Source: SVQP01 sp045658965 (GTDB lineage: Bacteria; Bacillota; Clostridia; Oscillospirales; CAG-272). From it: DNA of 15,134 bases. Where the stretch lies: positions 1-15,134 of the forward strand of contig JAZOVZ010000017.1 of the NCBI GenBank assembly GCA_045658965.1. Direction: 5' to 3'. The notes under the pieces were generated by a model, which was not told where the DNA came from, searched no databases, and saw only the letters and a program-made list of their open reading frames with translations. Positions 8,498 to 14,957 of this stretch are shown in pieces; position 1 is the first letter of the stretch; every line of letters begins with the position of its first letter. A program made the position numbers and the translations under genes.

Positions 8498-8534
8498 AAA
8501 ACGATCCCGTGACCGATTTGGGTCACGGGATTTT
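8364..8534 (+). repeat. Direct repeat, copy 1 (cotH 3' end plus terminator)
   Basis: This 171-bp segment and 9806-9976 align without gaps at a constant offset of 1442 bp with 9 differences: five in coding sequence and four in the terminator loop. Copy 1 is part of the intact CotH-family gene. The pair encloses the minus-strand LRR lipoprotein gene. Confidence 0.95.
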
Positions 8535-8535
8535 T
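8504..8535. terminator. Bidirectional intrinsic terminator
   Basis: An 11-bp perfect stem ATCCCGTGACC / GGTCACGGGAT with a 6-nt loop lies 6 nt after the CotH stop, followed by TTTTT. The upstream side carries AAAAAA, which reads as a U-tract on the minus strand, so the hairpin can also end the convergent LRR gene at 8555. Confidence 0.9.
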
Positions 8536-8554
8536 CGATGATTTGCGGTATGCT

Positions 8555-9583
8555 TTACGGAGTATTCGTTTCCGGTTGTGCTACGTAGTTGTAGTGAACG
8601 GTTGGCTTACTCCACTCGAAATTATTGGCATCAATGCGAATATTATTCCACTCTCCCTCGCTACCTTCATAATATATGTCGGTCACGTCGGAGCAATCAT
8701 AGAATGCGGATCGTTCAATCGTTGTCACACCGGAGGGAATCACAATCGTAGCAAGGTCGCTGCAATTTGCAAACGCACAAGAACAAATTGTTTCCACATT
8801 GTCGCCGACAATGAGCGTGGTAAGATTGATGCACCATGTAAATGTATTTTCGCCAATACAGGTCATACCGTTTCCGATCACGAGTTTGGTCAAGGAGTTG
8901 CAGGAATCGAATGCGGAATACCCAATGCTTGTCACGCTGTCGGGGATTACACCTGTGGTAAGACTTACGCATGCGGCAAACGTATTATTACCGATCGTAG
9001 TGACGTTGTTTCCGAATTTGACAGAAGAAAGGAAGGAGCACCCGCAGAATGCTGCGTCGTCAATGATGATTACGCTGTCGGGAATGATGACACTTGTGAT
9101 TTTATCATTGTTGTAAAATGCCTCGGGCAAAATATGCGTAACGGGAAGCCCCTCGTATTCCTCTGCGATTTTGAGCTTTGTTGCGTCGCCCCTGTATCCG
9201 ACAACCTCGGCATAAGTGCCGTCGGCAGAAATTTGATAAAGGATTCCGGGTGTTGGGGGCACGAGAATGCTGCAGACGGTGCAAATATCGTCATTGTTAA
9301 AGGTGTGAGGCGCGCTGTCCTTGGTTTGATCACAACCGGCGCAGCCAATCCAATGGTTGCTGTCGTCATAGGAATAGACGGTGTTGTAGGAATGCGCAAT
9401 CTGTGCGGTTTCATTTTTGATTTCGCTCATGCCGCAAAGCTGGCAGGTAACGGTATCAAAGCCGGGCACGGTGCAGGTTGCCGGGGTGGTTTCGGTGATC
9501 CAAACATGATCACAATTCGCACAAGCCACGAACGTTCCCAAAATCAAAAGGCTACCGACCACCAAGTATATTATCTTTTTCAT
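8555..9583 (-). CDS. BspA-like leucine-rich-repeat lipoprotein
   Basis: A 342-residue secreted protein on the minus strand. The start at 9583 is chosen because it begins a signal peptide (MKKIIYLVVGSLLILGTFVAC, probable lipid-anchored Cys21, though Phe at -3 is atypical) and has GGAG 7 nt upstream; the frame is open for 22 more codons without such support. Residues about 22-115 carry Cys/His-rich segments (for example TCTVPGFDTVTCQLCG) common in gut Firmicutes surface proteins. Residues about 155-325 hold seven BspA-type LRR_5 units of about 23 residues, each starting AF or TF with Cys two or three residues later and often IPxxVxxI. Such proteins typically act in adhesion or host/community contact. 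The gene looks AT-richer than its neighbours, has its own promoter, runs against the local direction and sits between two copies of the cotH tail, suggesting acquisition. Confidence 0.9.
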   Translation of the reverse strand: MKKIIYLVVGSLLILGTFVACANCDHVWITETTPATCTVPGFDTVTCQLCGMSEIKNETAQIAHSYNTVYSYDDSNHWIGCAGCDQTKDSAPHTFNNDDICTVCSILVPPTPGILYQISADGTYAEVVGYRGDATKLKIAEEYEGLPVTHILPEAFYNNDKITSVIIPDSVIIIDDAAFCGCSFLSSVKFGNNVTTIGNNTFAACVSLTTGVIPDSVTSIGYSAFDSCNSLTKLVIGNGMTCIGENTFTWCINLTTLIVGDNVETICSCAFANCSDLATIVIPSGVTTIERSAFYDCSDVTDIYYEGSEGEWNNIRIDANNFEWSKPTVHYNYVAQPETNTP

Positions 9584-9651
9584 TTTCTTTCTCCCAAAAT
9601 AAAAATGACCTTCGTGTTTACTGATATTGATTAGTAATGATTGACGCACCT

Positions 9652-9680
9652 ATTATAGCATGGGTTGTTGATCTTGTCAA
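9652..9680 (-). promoter_or_regulatory. Consensus sigma-A promoter for the LRR gene
   Basis: On the minus strand TTGACA (9675-9680) and TATAAT (9652-9657) are separated by exactly 17 bp, with an extended -10 TGC just before the -10 box. Transcription would start near 9645, giving a 5' leader of about 60 nt before the ATG at 9583. Confidence 0.9.
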
Positions 9681-9686
9681 GTAGAA

Positions 9687-9707
9687 CACAGGGAACGGTT
9701 CTCTGTG
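9687..9707. repeat. Short REP-like palindrome
   Basis: CACAGGGAAC-G-GTTCTCTGTG is a 10-bp stem with one wobble-type mismatch and a 1-nt centre. It shares the CACAGGG(A)ACxGTTCTC core with the larger palindrome at 9747-9805, so the two are related repeat units 40 bp apart. It lies just upstream of the LRR promoter. Confidence 0.7.
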
Positions 9708-9746
9708 CACTCGATTTAAGTTGTTCGTTATGCCCGAGTTCCACGC

Positions 9747-9805
9747 GTCACAGGGGACAGTTCTCGGTAACACCGCAGGTGTCACGGAGAACCGCCCCCT
9801 GTGAC
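9747..9805. repeat. Large REP-like palindrome
   Basis: Arms 9747-9765 and 9787-9805 (19 nt each, starting GTCACAGGGG) pair with two mismatches. The 21-nt interior forms a second, nearly perfect hairpin around ACACC-GCA-GGTGT. The motif GTCACAGGGGACxGTTCTC resembles dispersed palindromic repeats I recall from several Firmicutes genomes, possibly mobilised by Y1/RAYT-type transposases; that link is from memory. The right arm ends exactly where the duplicated cotH tail begins (9806). Confidence 0.75.
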
Positions 9806-9939
9806 ACTATATCGAAAAACGCCCCGCAGTTGCCAAAAAGCAGTTGATGGCGCACTATCGCCTCTCCGAGGACGAATATGGGCGCCTGCTTACCAAGGCA
9901 ATCGCCGAGTGGGGAGAGAAGAGCTTGCTGATAGAATAA
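9806..9939 (+). pseudogene. Remnant of a CotH-family gene 3' end
   Basis: The last 43 codons of a CotH-family gene (9808-9936) and its TAA, matching the intact gene at 8366-8497. Of five base differences, four are synonymous and one changes Ala to Gly. The remnant is cut at the palindrome at 9805, an in-frame TGA sits at 9802-9804, and no start codon or ribosome binding site serves it. It is therefore a broken fragment and not a small gene. The low nonsynonymous divergence implies that it comes from a once-functional homologue and not from a drifting fragment. Confidence 0.88.
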
Positions 9940-9945
9940 AAAACG

Positions 9946-9976
9946 ATCCCGTGACCAAAATCGGTCACGGGATTTT
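9946..9976 (+). terminator. Intrinsic terminator, second copy
   Basis: The same 11-bp stem as at 8504-8531 (ATCCCGTGACC / GGTCACGGGAT) followed by TTTT. All stem bases are conserved, while four of six loop bases differ from the first copy, suggesting that function preserved the stem. Confidence 0.85.
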
Positions 9977-10005
9977 GCAATCGTGGAGGGATGTGTATCC
10001 CTCGA

Positions 10006-10390
10006 GTGTCATCCTGAGCGAAGGAGCAACGCGACTGAGTCGAAGTTTTGCGAAATGAAGTTGCAAGCAACGGAATGAAGCAAAACCGACGAGGAAGTGC
10101 GTTTTGCGCACGACCGAGGAAGGGATCTCTAAGCGGTTTGCAATACGCCGCCTGCACAAAGAAACATTTGAATGTGTGCGGTATGGGATATGAGAAAAAT
10201 GTAACCAAGGCTGAGCAGACATCCCGCAAATTCATTAGAGATCCCGCTGTGCGCGTTTCGCGCTTGCGGTTTTGCTCCATTCCACTTTGTTACATTTCGC
10301 AAAACTTCGACTTCGTATGAAATCCCGAATGAAAGTATTAATAAAACAGCGCGATACCATCGGGCTTTCATACTCCGCTCAGGATGACAC
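10006..10390. mobile_element. Foldback/MITE-like element with nested inverted repeats
   Basis: A 385-bp gene-free unit bounded by perfect 15-bp terminal inverted repeats GTGTCATCCTGAGCG (10006-10020) and CGCTCAGGATGACAC (10376-10390). Further paired blocks lie inside in mirrored order: a 19-nt perfect pair at 10039-10057 / 10293-10311, a 17-nt pair with one mismatch at 10072-10088 / 10267-10283, and an 11-nt perfect pair GGGATCTCTAA at 10122-10132 / 10235-10245. The whole could fold into one long interrupted hairpin around 10198. No transposase and no clear target-site duplication are seen. Short open frames inside have no coding support. The end motif resembles a dispersed repeat I recall from Clostridia genomes and metagenomes. 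Confidence 0.75.
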
Positions 10391-10536
10391 AGGACGGATA
10401 CTATTTTGAAATTGCCGACTGTCCATGTATAACCGTAGGGGCAAGAATTTGGGCTATGCCGAAATATGTGATCGCCCGCGTCCTTGTCATGCATATTCTA
10501 CATATCACCATTTGCATTGTTTTTTCTCACAACCTA
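10391..10536. other. Gene-free stretch upstream of the scfA promoter
   Basis: No coding region is seen. A weak GTAGGGGC (10436-10443) ... GCCCGCG (10474-10480) pairing could be the worn remains of another dispersed repeat, but the match is too short to call. Together with the foldback element and the promoter it makes up the gap between the cotH remnant and scfA. Confidence 0.4.
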
Positions 10537-10565
10537 TTGACAAAAACCGCTTTGGATGCTATAAT
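10537..10565 (+). promoter_or_regulatory. Strong sigma-A promoter of the SCIFF operon
   Basis: TTGACA (10537-10542) and TATAAT (10560-10565) with 17-bp spacing and an extended -10 TGC (10557-10559). Transcription should start near 10572, leaving a leader of about 32 nt with an AAGGAG ribosome binding site (10589-10594) 9 nt before the scfA ATG. It is the only promoter seen for scfA, scfB and probably mutS2. Confidence 0.92.
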
Positions 10566-10603
10566 ACATCTGTTAAGCTTATTCTAATAAGGAGATATTT
10601 ATC

Positions 10604-10750
10604 ATGAAGAGAATTCAGACTATCCAGACCCGTGATCTCGCTAAGAGCGTAAACAACGGTGGTTGCGGCGAGTGCCAGACCTCCTGCCAGTCCGCTTGCA
10701 AGACCTCTTGCGGCGTTGCTAACCAGGAATGCGAGGCTAACAAGGACTAA
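10604..10750 (+). CDS. scfA: SCIFF peptide precursor (six cysteines in forty-five residues)
   Basis: A 48-residue RiPP precursor. The leader is about residues 1-18 (MKRIQTIQTRDLAKSVNN) and the core GGCGECQTSCQSACKTSC begins at 19, with C21, C24, C28, C32, C36 and C43. SCIFF peptides occur in nearly all Clostridia, next to a dedicated radical SAM maturase, as here. In characterised members the maturase makes a Cys-Thr thioether (ranthipeptide type); biological function is unknown. I recall the family consensus after C36 as TVGN, whereas this peptide has GVAN, so the usual acceptor Thr37 appears to be Gly. All four Ala codons are GCT, unlike the neighbours, which fits high expression. It has a consensus promoter and ribosome binding site and is followed by a hairpin. 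Confidence 0.95.
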   Translation: MKRIQTIQTRDLAKSVNNGGCGECQTSCQSACKTSCGVANQECEANKD

Positions 10751-10765
10751 TTACATAGTCCAATG

Positions 10766-10804
10766 AACGGGGCTGAGGCAATTTGCCGTAGCCCCGTTAC
10801 TTTT
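10766..10804 (+). terminator. Hairpin between scfA and scfB, partial terminator
   Basis: A 9-bp perfect stem AACGGGGCT (10766-10774) / AGCCCCGTT (10790-10798) with an inner GGCA-ATT-TGCC stem, then ACTTTT. The T-tract is short, and no separate promoter is seen before scfB, so it probably lets some transcription through and makes more precursor than maturase message; it may also protect the scfA 3' end. Confidence 0.75.
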
Positions 10805-10823
10805 GAGAAGGGTATAGTTAAAA

Positions 10824-12248
10824 ATGATTCACCAGTATAAATTAAACGGATACAATATTGTATTGGATGTTTACAGCGGCTCGGTACATTGCGTGGACGA
10901 GATCGCATACGATATGATTGCCATGTATGAGGCAAACGACAAGCAGACCATCGTTGATGCGATGATGGCAAAATACGGCGAGCGCGAGGACGTGACCGAA
11001 GCAGAGCTTGTCGAGTGCTATGACGACATTACCGCACTTGCCGAGCAGGGCAAGCTGTTCGCGCCCGACGTTTACCGCGACAAGGCGTTTGACTTCAAGA
11101 ACAGAAACACGGTCGTCAAGGCACTTTGCCTGCACGTGGCGCACACCTGCAACCTCAACTGTGAATATTGCTTTGCTGCGCAGGGCAAATATCACGGTGA
11201 CAGAGCCGTGATGTCGCTTGAGGTCGGTAAGGCTTCCATCGATTTTCTGATCAAGCACTCCGGCACGCGCCGCAATTTGGAGGTAGACTTCTTTGGCGGC
11301 GAGCCGCTGATGAACTTTGACGTGGTCAAGGAGATCGTGGCATACGCACGCAGCATCGAAAAGGAGCACAATAAGAATTTCCGCTTTACGCTGACCACCA
11401 ACGGCGTGCTTGTCGATGACGAGGTCATCGAGTGGGCAAACCGCGAGTGCCACAACGTCGTGCTTTCTCTGGACGGCAGAGAAGAGGTGCACGACAGACT
11501 GCGCAAGACGGTCAACGGTAAGGGCAGCTACGCGACCATCGTGCCCAAGTTCCAGCACTTTGTAGAAAAGCGCGAGGGCAACGGCTACTACCTGCGCGGC
11601 ACGTATACGCGTAACAATCTTGACTTTACCAACGACATTTTCCATATGATCGATCTCGGCTTCGACCAGCTCTCCATGGAGCCCGTGGTCTGCGCACCCG
11701 AGGATCCTTACGCCCTTCGAGCAGAGGATCTGCCCGTGCTGTTTGAGCAGTACGAAATTCTTGCCAAGGCGCAGATCGAGCGTCGCAGAGAGGGCAAGCC
11801 CTTTACCTTCTATCATTACATGCTCAACTTAGAGCACGGTCCTTGCGTCTACAAGCGCATCAGCGGCTGCGGCTCGGGCACCGAGTATATGGCTGTCACC
11901 CCTTGGGGCGACCTGTACCCCTGCCACCAGTTTGTCGGTGAGGAGGAATATAAGCTGGGCGACCTTTGGACGGGCGTGACCAATACCGCGTTGCGTGACG
12001 AGTTCAAGCTGTGCAACGCATATGCAAGACCCGATTGCGCGGATTGCTGGGCAAGAATGTATTGCTCGGGTGGCTGCGCAGCAAACGCATACCATGCAAC
12101 AGGCTCGATCAAGGGCGTGTACGAATACGGCTGCGAGCTGTTCCGCAAGCGTATTGAGTGCGCTGTGATGGTCAAGGTTGCAGAATATCAGGATGGCATT
12201 GCCGCATCGGAGAGCGATTGCTCCGATTGCGAGTCTTGCGAGCAGTAA
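10824..12248 (+). CDS. scfB: SCIFF radical SAM/SPASM maturase
   Basis: A 474-residue radical SAM peptide maturase that should install thioether links in the adjacent SCIFF peptide. Residues about 1-90 fit the leader-binding wing (RRE-like) domain of this family. The radical SAM cluster motif CNLNCEYC uses C109, C113 and C116; FFGGEP is at 156-161. The SPASM region has C341, C349, C367, then C405-x2-C408-x5-C414-x3-C418 and C437, enough for two auxiliary Fe-S clusters. The protein ends in C466-x2-C469-x2-C472, which I do not recall as a standard element. GAGAAGGG (10805-10812) lies 11 nt before ATG. It sits 73 nt after scfA, across a hairpin, and 42 nt before mutS2. The enzyme is oxygen-sensitive by family, consistent with an anaerobe. 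Confidence 0.95.
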   Translation: MIHQYKLNGYNIVLDVYSGSVHCVDEIAYDMIAMYEANDKQTIVDAMMAKYGEREDVTEAELVECYDDITALAEQGKLFAPDVYRDKAFDFKNRNTVVKALCLHVAHTCNLNCEYCFAAQGKYHGDRAVMSLEVGKASIDFLIKHSGTRRNLEVDFFGGEPLMNFDVVKEIVAYARSIEKEHNKNFRFTLTTNGVLVDDEVIEWANRECHNVVLSLDGREEVHDRLRKTVNGKGSYATIVPKFQHFVEKREGNGYYLRGTYTRNNLDFTNDIFHMIDLGFDQLSMEPVVCAPEDPYALRAEDLPVLFEQYEILAKAQIERRREGKPFTFYHYMLNLEHGPCVYKRISGCGSGTEYMAVTPWGDLYPCHQFVGEEEYKLGDLWTGVTNTALRDEFKLCNAYARPDCADCWARMYCSGGCAANAYHATGSIKGVYEYGCELFRKRIECAVMVKVAEYQDGIAASESDCSDCESCEQ

Positions 12249-12290
12249 AACCGCTTCGCAAATGCCTTGTTCAATCGCCAAGAGGAATGA

Positions 12291-14693
12291 ATGATGGCAT
12301 TTTCAAGTAAAACCCTACAAACCTTAGAATTTGATAAGGTCTGCGCCATGCTTGCCGAGCACGCTCACACCGACGGTGCGCGCGCCATGGCAATCACGCT
12401 CTCGCCCTCGGACGATCCCGATGAGATCTTGCGCAGACAAAGAAGAACCACCGATGCAAAAAGGCTGCTTGACGTCAAGGGCACGCCCTCGTTTGGGTAC
12501 GTGCGCGACGTGGGCGAGATCTGCGAGCGCGCCGATAAGGGCGCGGTGCTCTCGCCGCGAGAGCTGCTCGACGTAGCCAACGTGCTGCGTACCGCGCGTC
12601 TGTTGGTGGATTATTGCCACGGTAATCACATTTTTGACACCGTGCTGGACGAGATCTTTGACCGTCTGAGTCCCGACCGCCATTTGGAGGAGCGCATCAC
12701 GCGCGCCATCGTGGCAGAGGATCTGATCGCGGACGAGGCGTCGCCCGCCTTGGCGGACATTCGCCGTAAGATCCGTTCGACCAACAGCCGCATCAAGGAA
12801 ACGCTGCAAAAGTACGTGCAGGGCGGCACGCATGCCAAGTACCTGCAGGAGAATATTGTGACCAGCCGTAACGGCAGATACGTCATCCCGGTCAAGACCG
12901 AGTATAAAAACGAGGTCAAGGGTCTGGTGCACGACACCTCATCTTCGGGAGCAACACTGTTTATCGAGCCCATGGCGGTGGTCGAAGCAAATAACGAGCT
13001 GCGCGTGCTGCAATCCAAGGAACAGCATGAGATCGAGCGCATCCTTGCCGAGCTTTCCGAGGCGGTCAGCAACGCAACCGGTATTTTAACACTCAATTAT
13101 TATAATATTGTAACTCTTTCGTATTGCTTCGCTTGCGCGGAGCTGTCTGCTGCCATGCATGCGTCCGCACCTGCGCTTTCCGAGGACGGTACTTTCCGTT
13201 TGGTGCGCGCGCGTCATCCGCTGATCGATCGCGATCGCGTCGTGCCCATCAACGTCGCGCTTGGCGGTGAGTGCGGATACGATACCGTGATCATTACCGG
13301 TCCCAACACGGGCGGTAAAACGGTTACGCTCAAAACGCTGGGTCTGTTTGCGCTCATGGCGCAGTCCGGCTTGCATATCCCCGCGGATCAGGAATCCGTG
13401 GTGCCCGTGCTGCACGCTGTGCTGGTAGACCTTGGCGACGAGCAGAGCATTGAGCAATCGCTCTCCACCTTCTCCTCGCATATGGTCAATATCGTGGATA
13501 TCATGAAGCAGGTCGGGGAGCATACGCTGGTGCTGTTTGACGAGCTTGGCGTGGGTACAGACCCCGTCGAGGGCGCGGCACTTGCCGTGTCGGTCATCGA
13601 GTCGGTGCGTGCCGCAGGTGCGATGTGCGCTGCCACTACCCACTACGCGGAGCTCAAGGCGTTTGCACTCAACACGCCCGGCGTGCGCAACGCATCCTGT
13701 GAGTTTGACGTGGAAACCCTGCGTCCCACCTATAAGCTGATCATCGGTACGCCCGGTAAATCCAACGCGTTTGCCATTTCCGAAAAGCTGGGACTTTCTA
13801 CCGATATTATCGGCAGAGCGCAGGAGCTGATCAGTGCCGATAACCGTCATTTTGAGGACGTCATCGGTCAGCTGGAGCAAAGCCGTATGGAAATGGAGCA
13901 GCACAGAGAAGAGGCTGCAAGATTGCGCACCGAATACGAGCAATTCAAAAAGCAATCCGAAAAAAAGATTGCCGAGCAGGTCGCACGTGCCGATAAGGAG
14001 CTGGAGGCTGCCCGCGTCAAGGCAAATTCCATGGTGCAGAGTGCCAAGGCGTCTTATGATTTCATTCTGGATCAGATGGAAAAGATCCGCAAGTCCAAGG
14101 ATAGTGCCAAGATGGGCGAGGAAATGGACGCGGCAAAGCGTGCCGTACGCGAGCATCTGAAGCAGAACGGCGACAAATTCGATCCTGTGCAAAAGCAGGA
14201 CGAGGACGATAAGAACTACGTGCTGCCCAGAGCATTGCGCAAGGGGGACGAGGTTATCATTCGTTCGCTGGGTACCAAGGGCGTTGTGGTCGAGGTGCCG
14301 GATAAGAGCGGCAATGCGCAGATCAAGGCGGGTATTCTGACCACGCGCGTCAACGTCAAGGATCTGAAGCTTGTCATAGAAGAGGCAACGCTGACCAAGG
14401 ACGGCAAAAAGAATAAGGTGTCTACCTACAGCGTGCAGAAGAATCATGACTTCAAGGACGAGATCGACCTGCGCGGTATGAACGGTGACGAAGCCTGGTT
14501 TGCCGTGGATAAATATCTGGACAGCGCGATCCTGTACGGTTTCCGCACCGTGCGCATCATTCACGGTAAGGGAACGGGTGCTTTGCGTCAGGCAATGCAG
14601 AACTTTTTGCGTACCGATAAGCGTGTCGCATCCTTCCGCCGCGGACAGTACGGCGAGGGCGATAGCGGCGTGACCGTCGTCGAACTTAAATAA
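12291..14693 (+). CDS. mutS2: Endonuclease MutS2 (ribosome rescue/recombination control)
   Basis: An 800-residue full-length MutS2. It lacks the mismatch-recognition domain of MutS and has the core/clamp region, then the ATPase with Walker A GPNTGGKT (337-344, K343) and Walker B LVLFDELGVGTDP (D417, E418), then a long charged coiled coil (about 510-640) and a C-terminal Smr domain (from EIDLRGMNG near 723, with HGKGTGALR). In Bacillus subtilis MutS2 splits collided ribosomes, and in other bacteria it suppresses homologous recombination. AGAGGA at 12281-12286 is 4 nt from this ATG and 7 nt from the adjacent one at 12294, so the start could be one codon later. It follows scfB by 42 nt with no terminator or promoter between, so co-transcription is likely. 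Confidence 0.97.
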   Translation: MMAFSSKTLQTLEFDKVCAMLAEHAHTDGARAMAITLSPSDDPDEILRRQRRTTDAKRLLDVKGTPSFGYVRDVGEICERADKGAVLSPRELLDVANVLRTARLLVDYCHGNHIFDTVLDEIFDRLSPDRHLEERITRAIVAEDLIADEASPALADIRRKIRSTNSRIKETLQKYVQGGTHAKYLQENIVTSRNGRYVIPVKTEYKNEVKGLVHDTSSSGATLFIEPMAVVEANNELRVLQSKEQHEIERILAELSEAVSNATGILTLNYYNIVTLSYCFACAELSAAMHASAPALSEDGTFRLVRARHPLIDRDRVVPINVALGGECGYDTVIITGPNTGGKTVTLKTLGLFALMAQSGLHIPADQESVVPVLHAVLVDLGDEQSIEQSLSTFSSHMVNIVDIMKQVGEHTLVLFDELGVGTDPVEGAALAVSVIESVRAAGAMCAATTHYAELKAFALNTPGVRNASCEFDVETLRPTYKLIIGTPGKSNAFAISEKLGLSTDIIGRAQELISADNRHFEDVIGQLEQSRMEMEQHREEAARLRTEYEQFKKQSEKKIAEQVARADKELEAARVKANSMVQSAKASYDFILDQMEKIRKSKDSAKMGEEMDAAKRAVREHLKQNGDKFDPVQKQDEDDKNYVLPRALRKGDEVIIRSLGTKGVVVEVPDKSGNAQIKAGILTTRVNVKDLKLVIEEATLTKDGKKNKVSTYSVQKNHDFKDEIDLRGMNGDEAWFAVDKYLDSAILYGFRTVRIIHGKGTGALRQAMQNFLRTDKRVASFRRGQYGEGDSGVTVVELK

Positions 14694-14721
14694 CGCATTA
14701 CAGATTGAAAGCTTTTGCGTC

Positions 14722-14913
14722 GCTTTTCTCGAAAAGCATGGTGGCGTGTGAATGTCGTTTTGCTTGCGAGTGTTTCTGACGCCACCTGATGCTGAACTTC
14801 TGCGAAGTCAGCATCCAAAACTTAACCGGCAGCGCCCCAAGTCGCGCCCGCAGGCGCGAAACACTCTTAACGCCGTTTTTGCTTCTTTTTGCGGCTTCTT
14901 GCTCAAAAAGAAG
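14722..14913. repeat. Run of hairpins downstream of mutS2, unknown role
   Basis: About 260 bp without a gene (14694-14957) hold five inverted repeats in succession: GCTTTT/AAAAGC (14722-14737), GGTGGCG/CGCCACC (14740-14786), GATGCTGA/TCAGCATC with inner CTTC/GAAG (14788-14815), TCGCGCC/GGCGCGA (14842-14859) and CTTCTTTTT/AAAAAGAAG (14882-14913). GAGTGTTTC (14768-14776) is also complementary to GAAACACTC (14858-14866), giving an alternative long-range fold. It could be a degenerate repeat element, a structured 3' UTR or a noncoding RNA; no promoter is obvious within it. Confidence 0.6.
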
Positions 14914-14957
14914 GGAACCGGTTTGCGCAGTGTAACCCACAACAAAACACCCCAAGT

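Larger units (their letters stand above)
9806..9976 (+). repeat. Direct repeat, copy 2 (cotH 3' end plus terminator)
   Basis: Partner of 8364-8534, same length and no indels. It comprises the coding remnant, the 6-nt spacer and the terminator hairpin. Downstream sequences diverge immediately after the T-tract, so the repeat ends at the terminator. Confidence 0.95.

Noticed and set aside
8543..9634. A 363-codon plus-strand frame spanning the LRR gene
   Set aside because: The minus strand encodes a signal peptide, seven LRR units and has a promoter and Shine-Dalgarno; the plus-strand product is Cys/Asn-rich with no recognisable domain.
9801..10058. An 85-codon open frame starting at 9801
   Set aside because: It is out of frame with the cotH remnant, which reads in the frame of 9808, and runs through the terminator into repeat DNA.
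10048..10320. Small open frames within 10006-10494 on both strands
   Set aside because: They fall in mirrored inverted repeats, lack ribosome binding sites and have repeat-derived composition; better explained as a foldback element.
13086..13115. An AT-rich patch inside mutS2 that looked like a promoter or insertion scar
   Set aside because: It encodes an in-frame Asn/Tyr/Ile-rich stretch before the ATPase core and shows no interruption of the protein.
13086..14564. A 492-codon minus-strand frame opposite mutS2
   Set aside because: Antisense to the ATPase and Smr domains of mutS2, with no motifs of its own.
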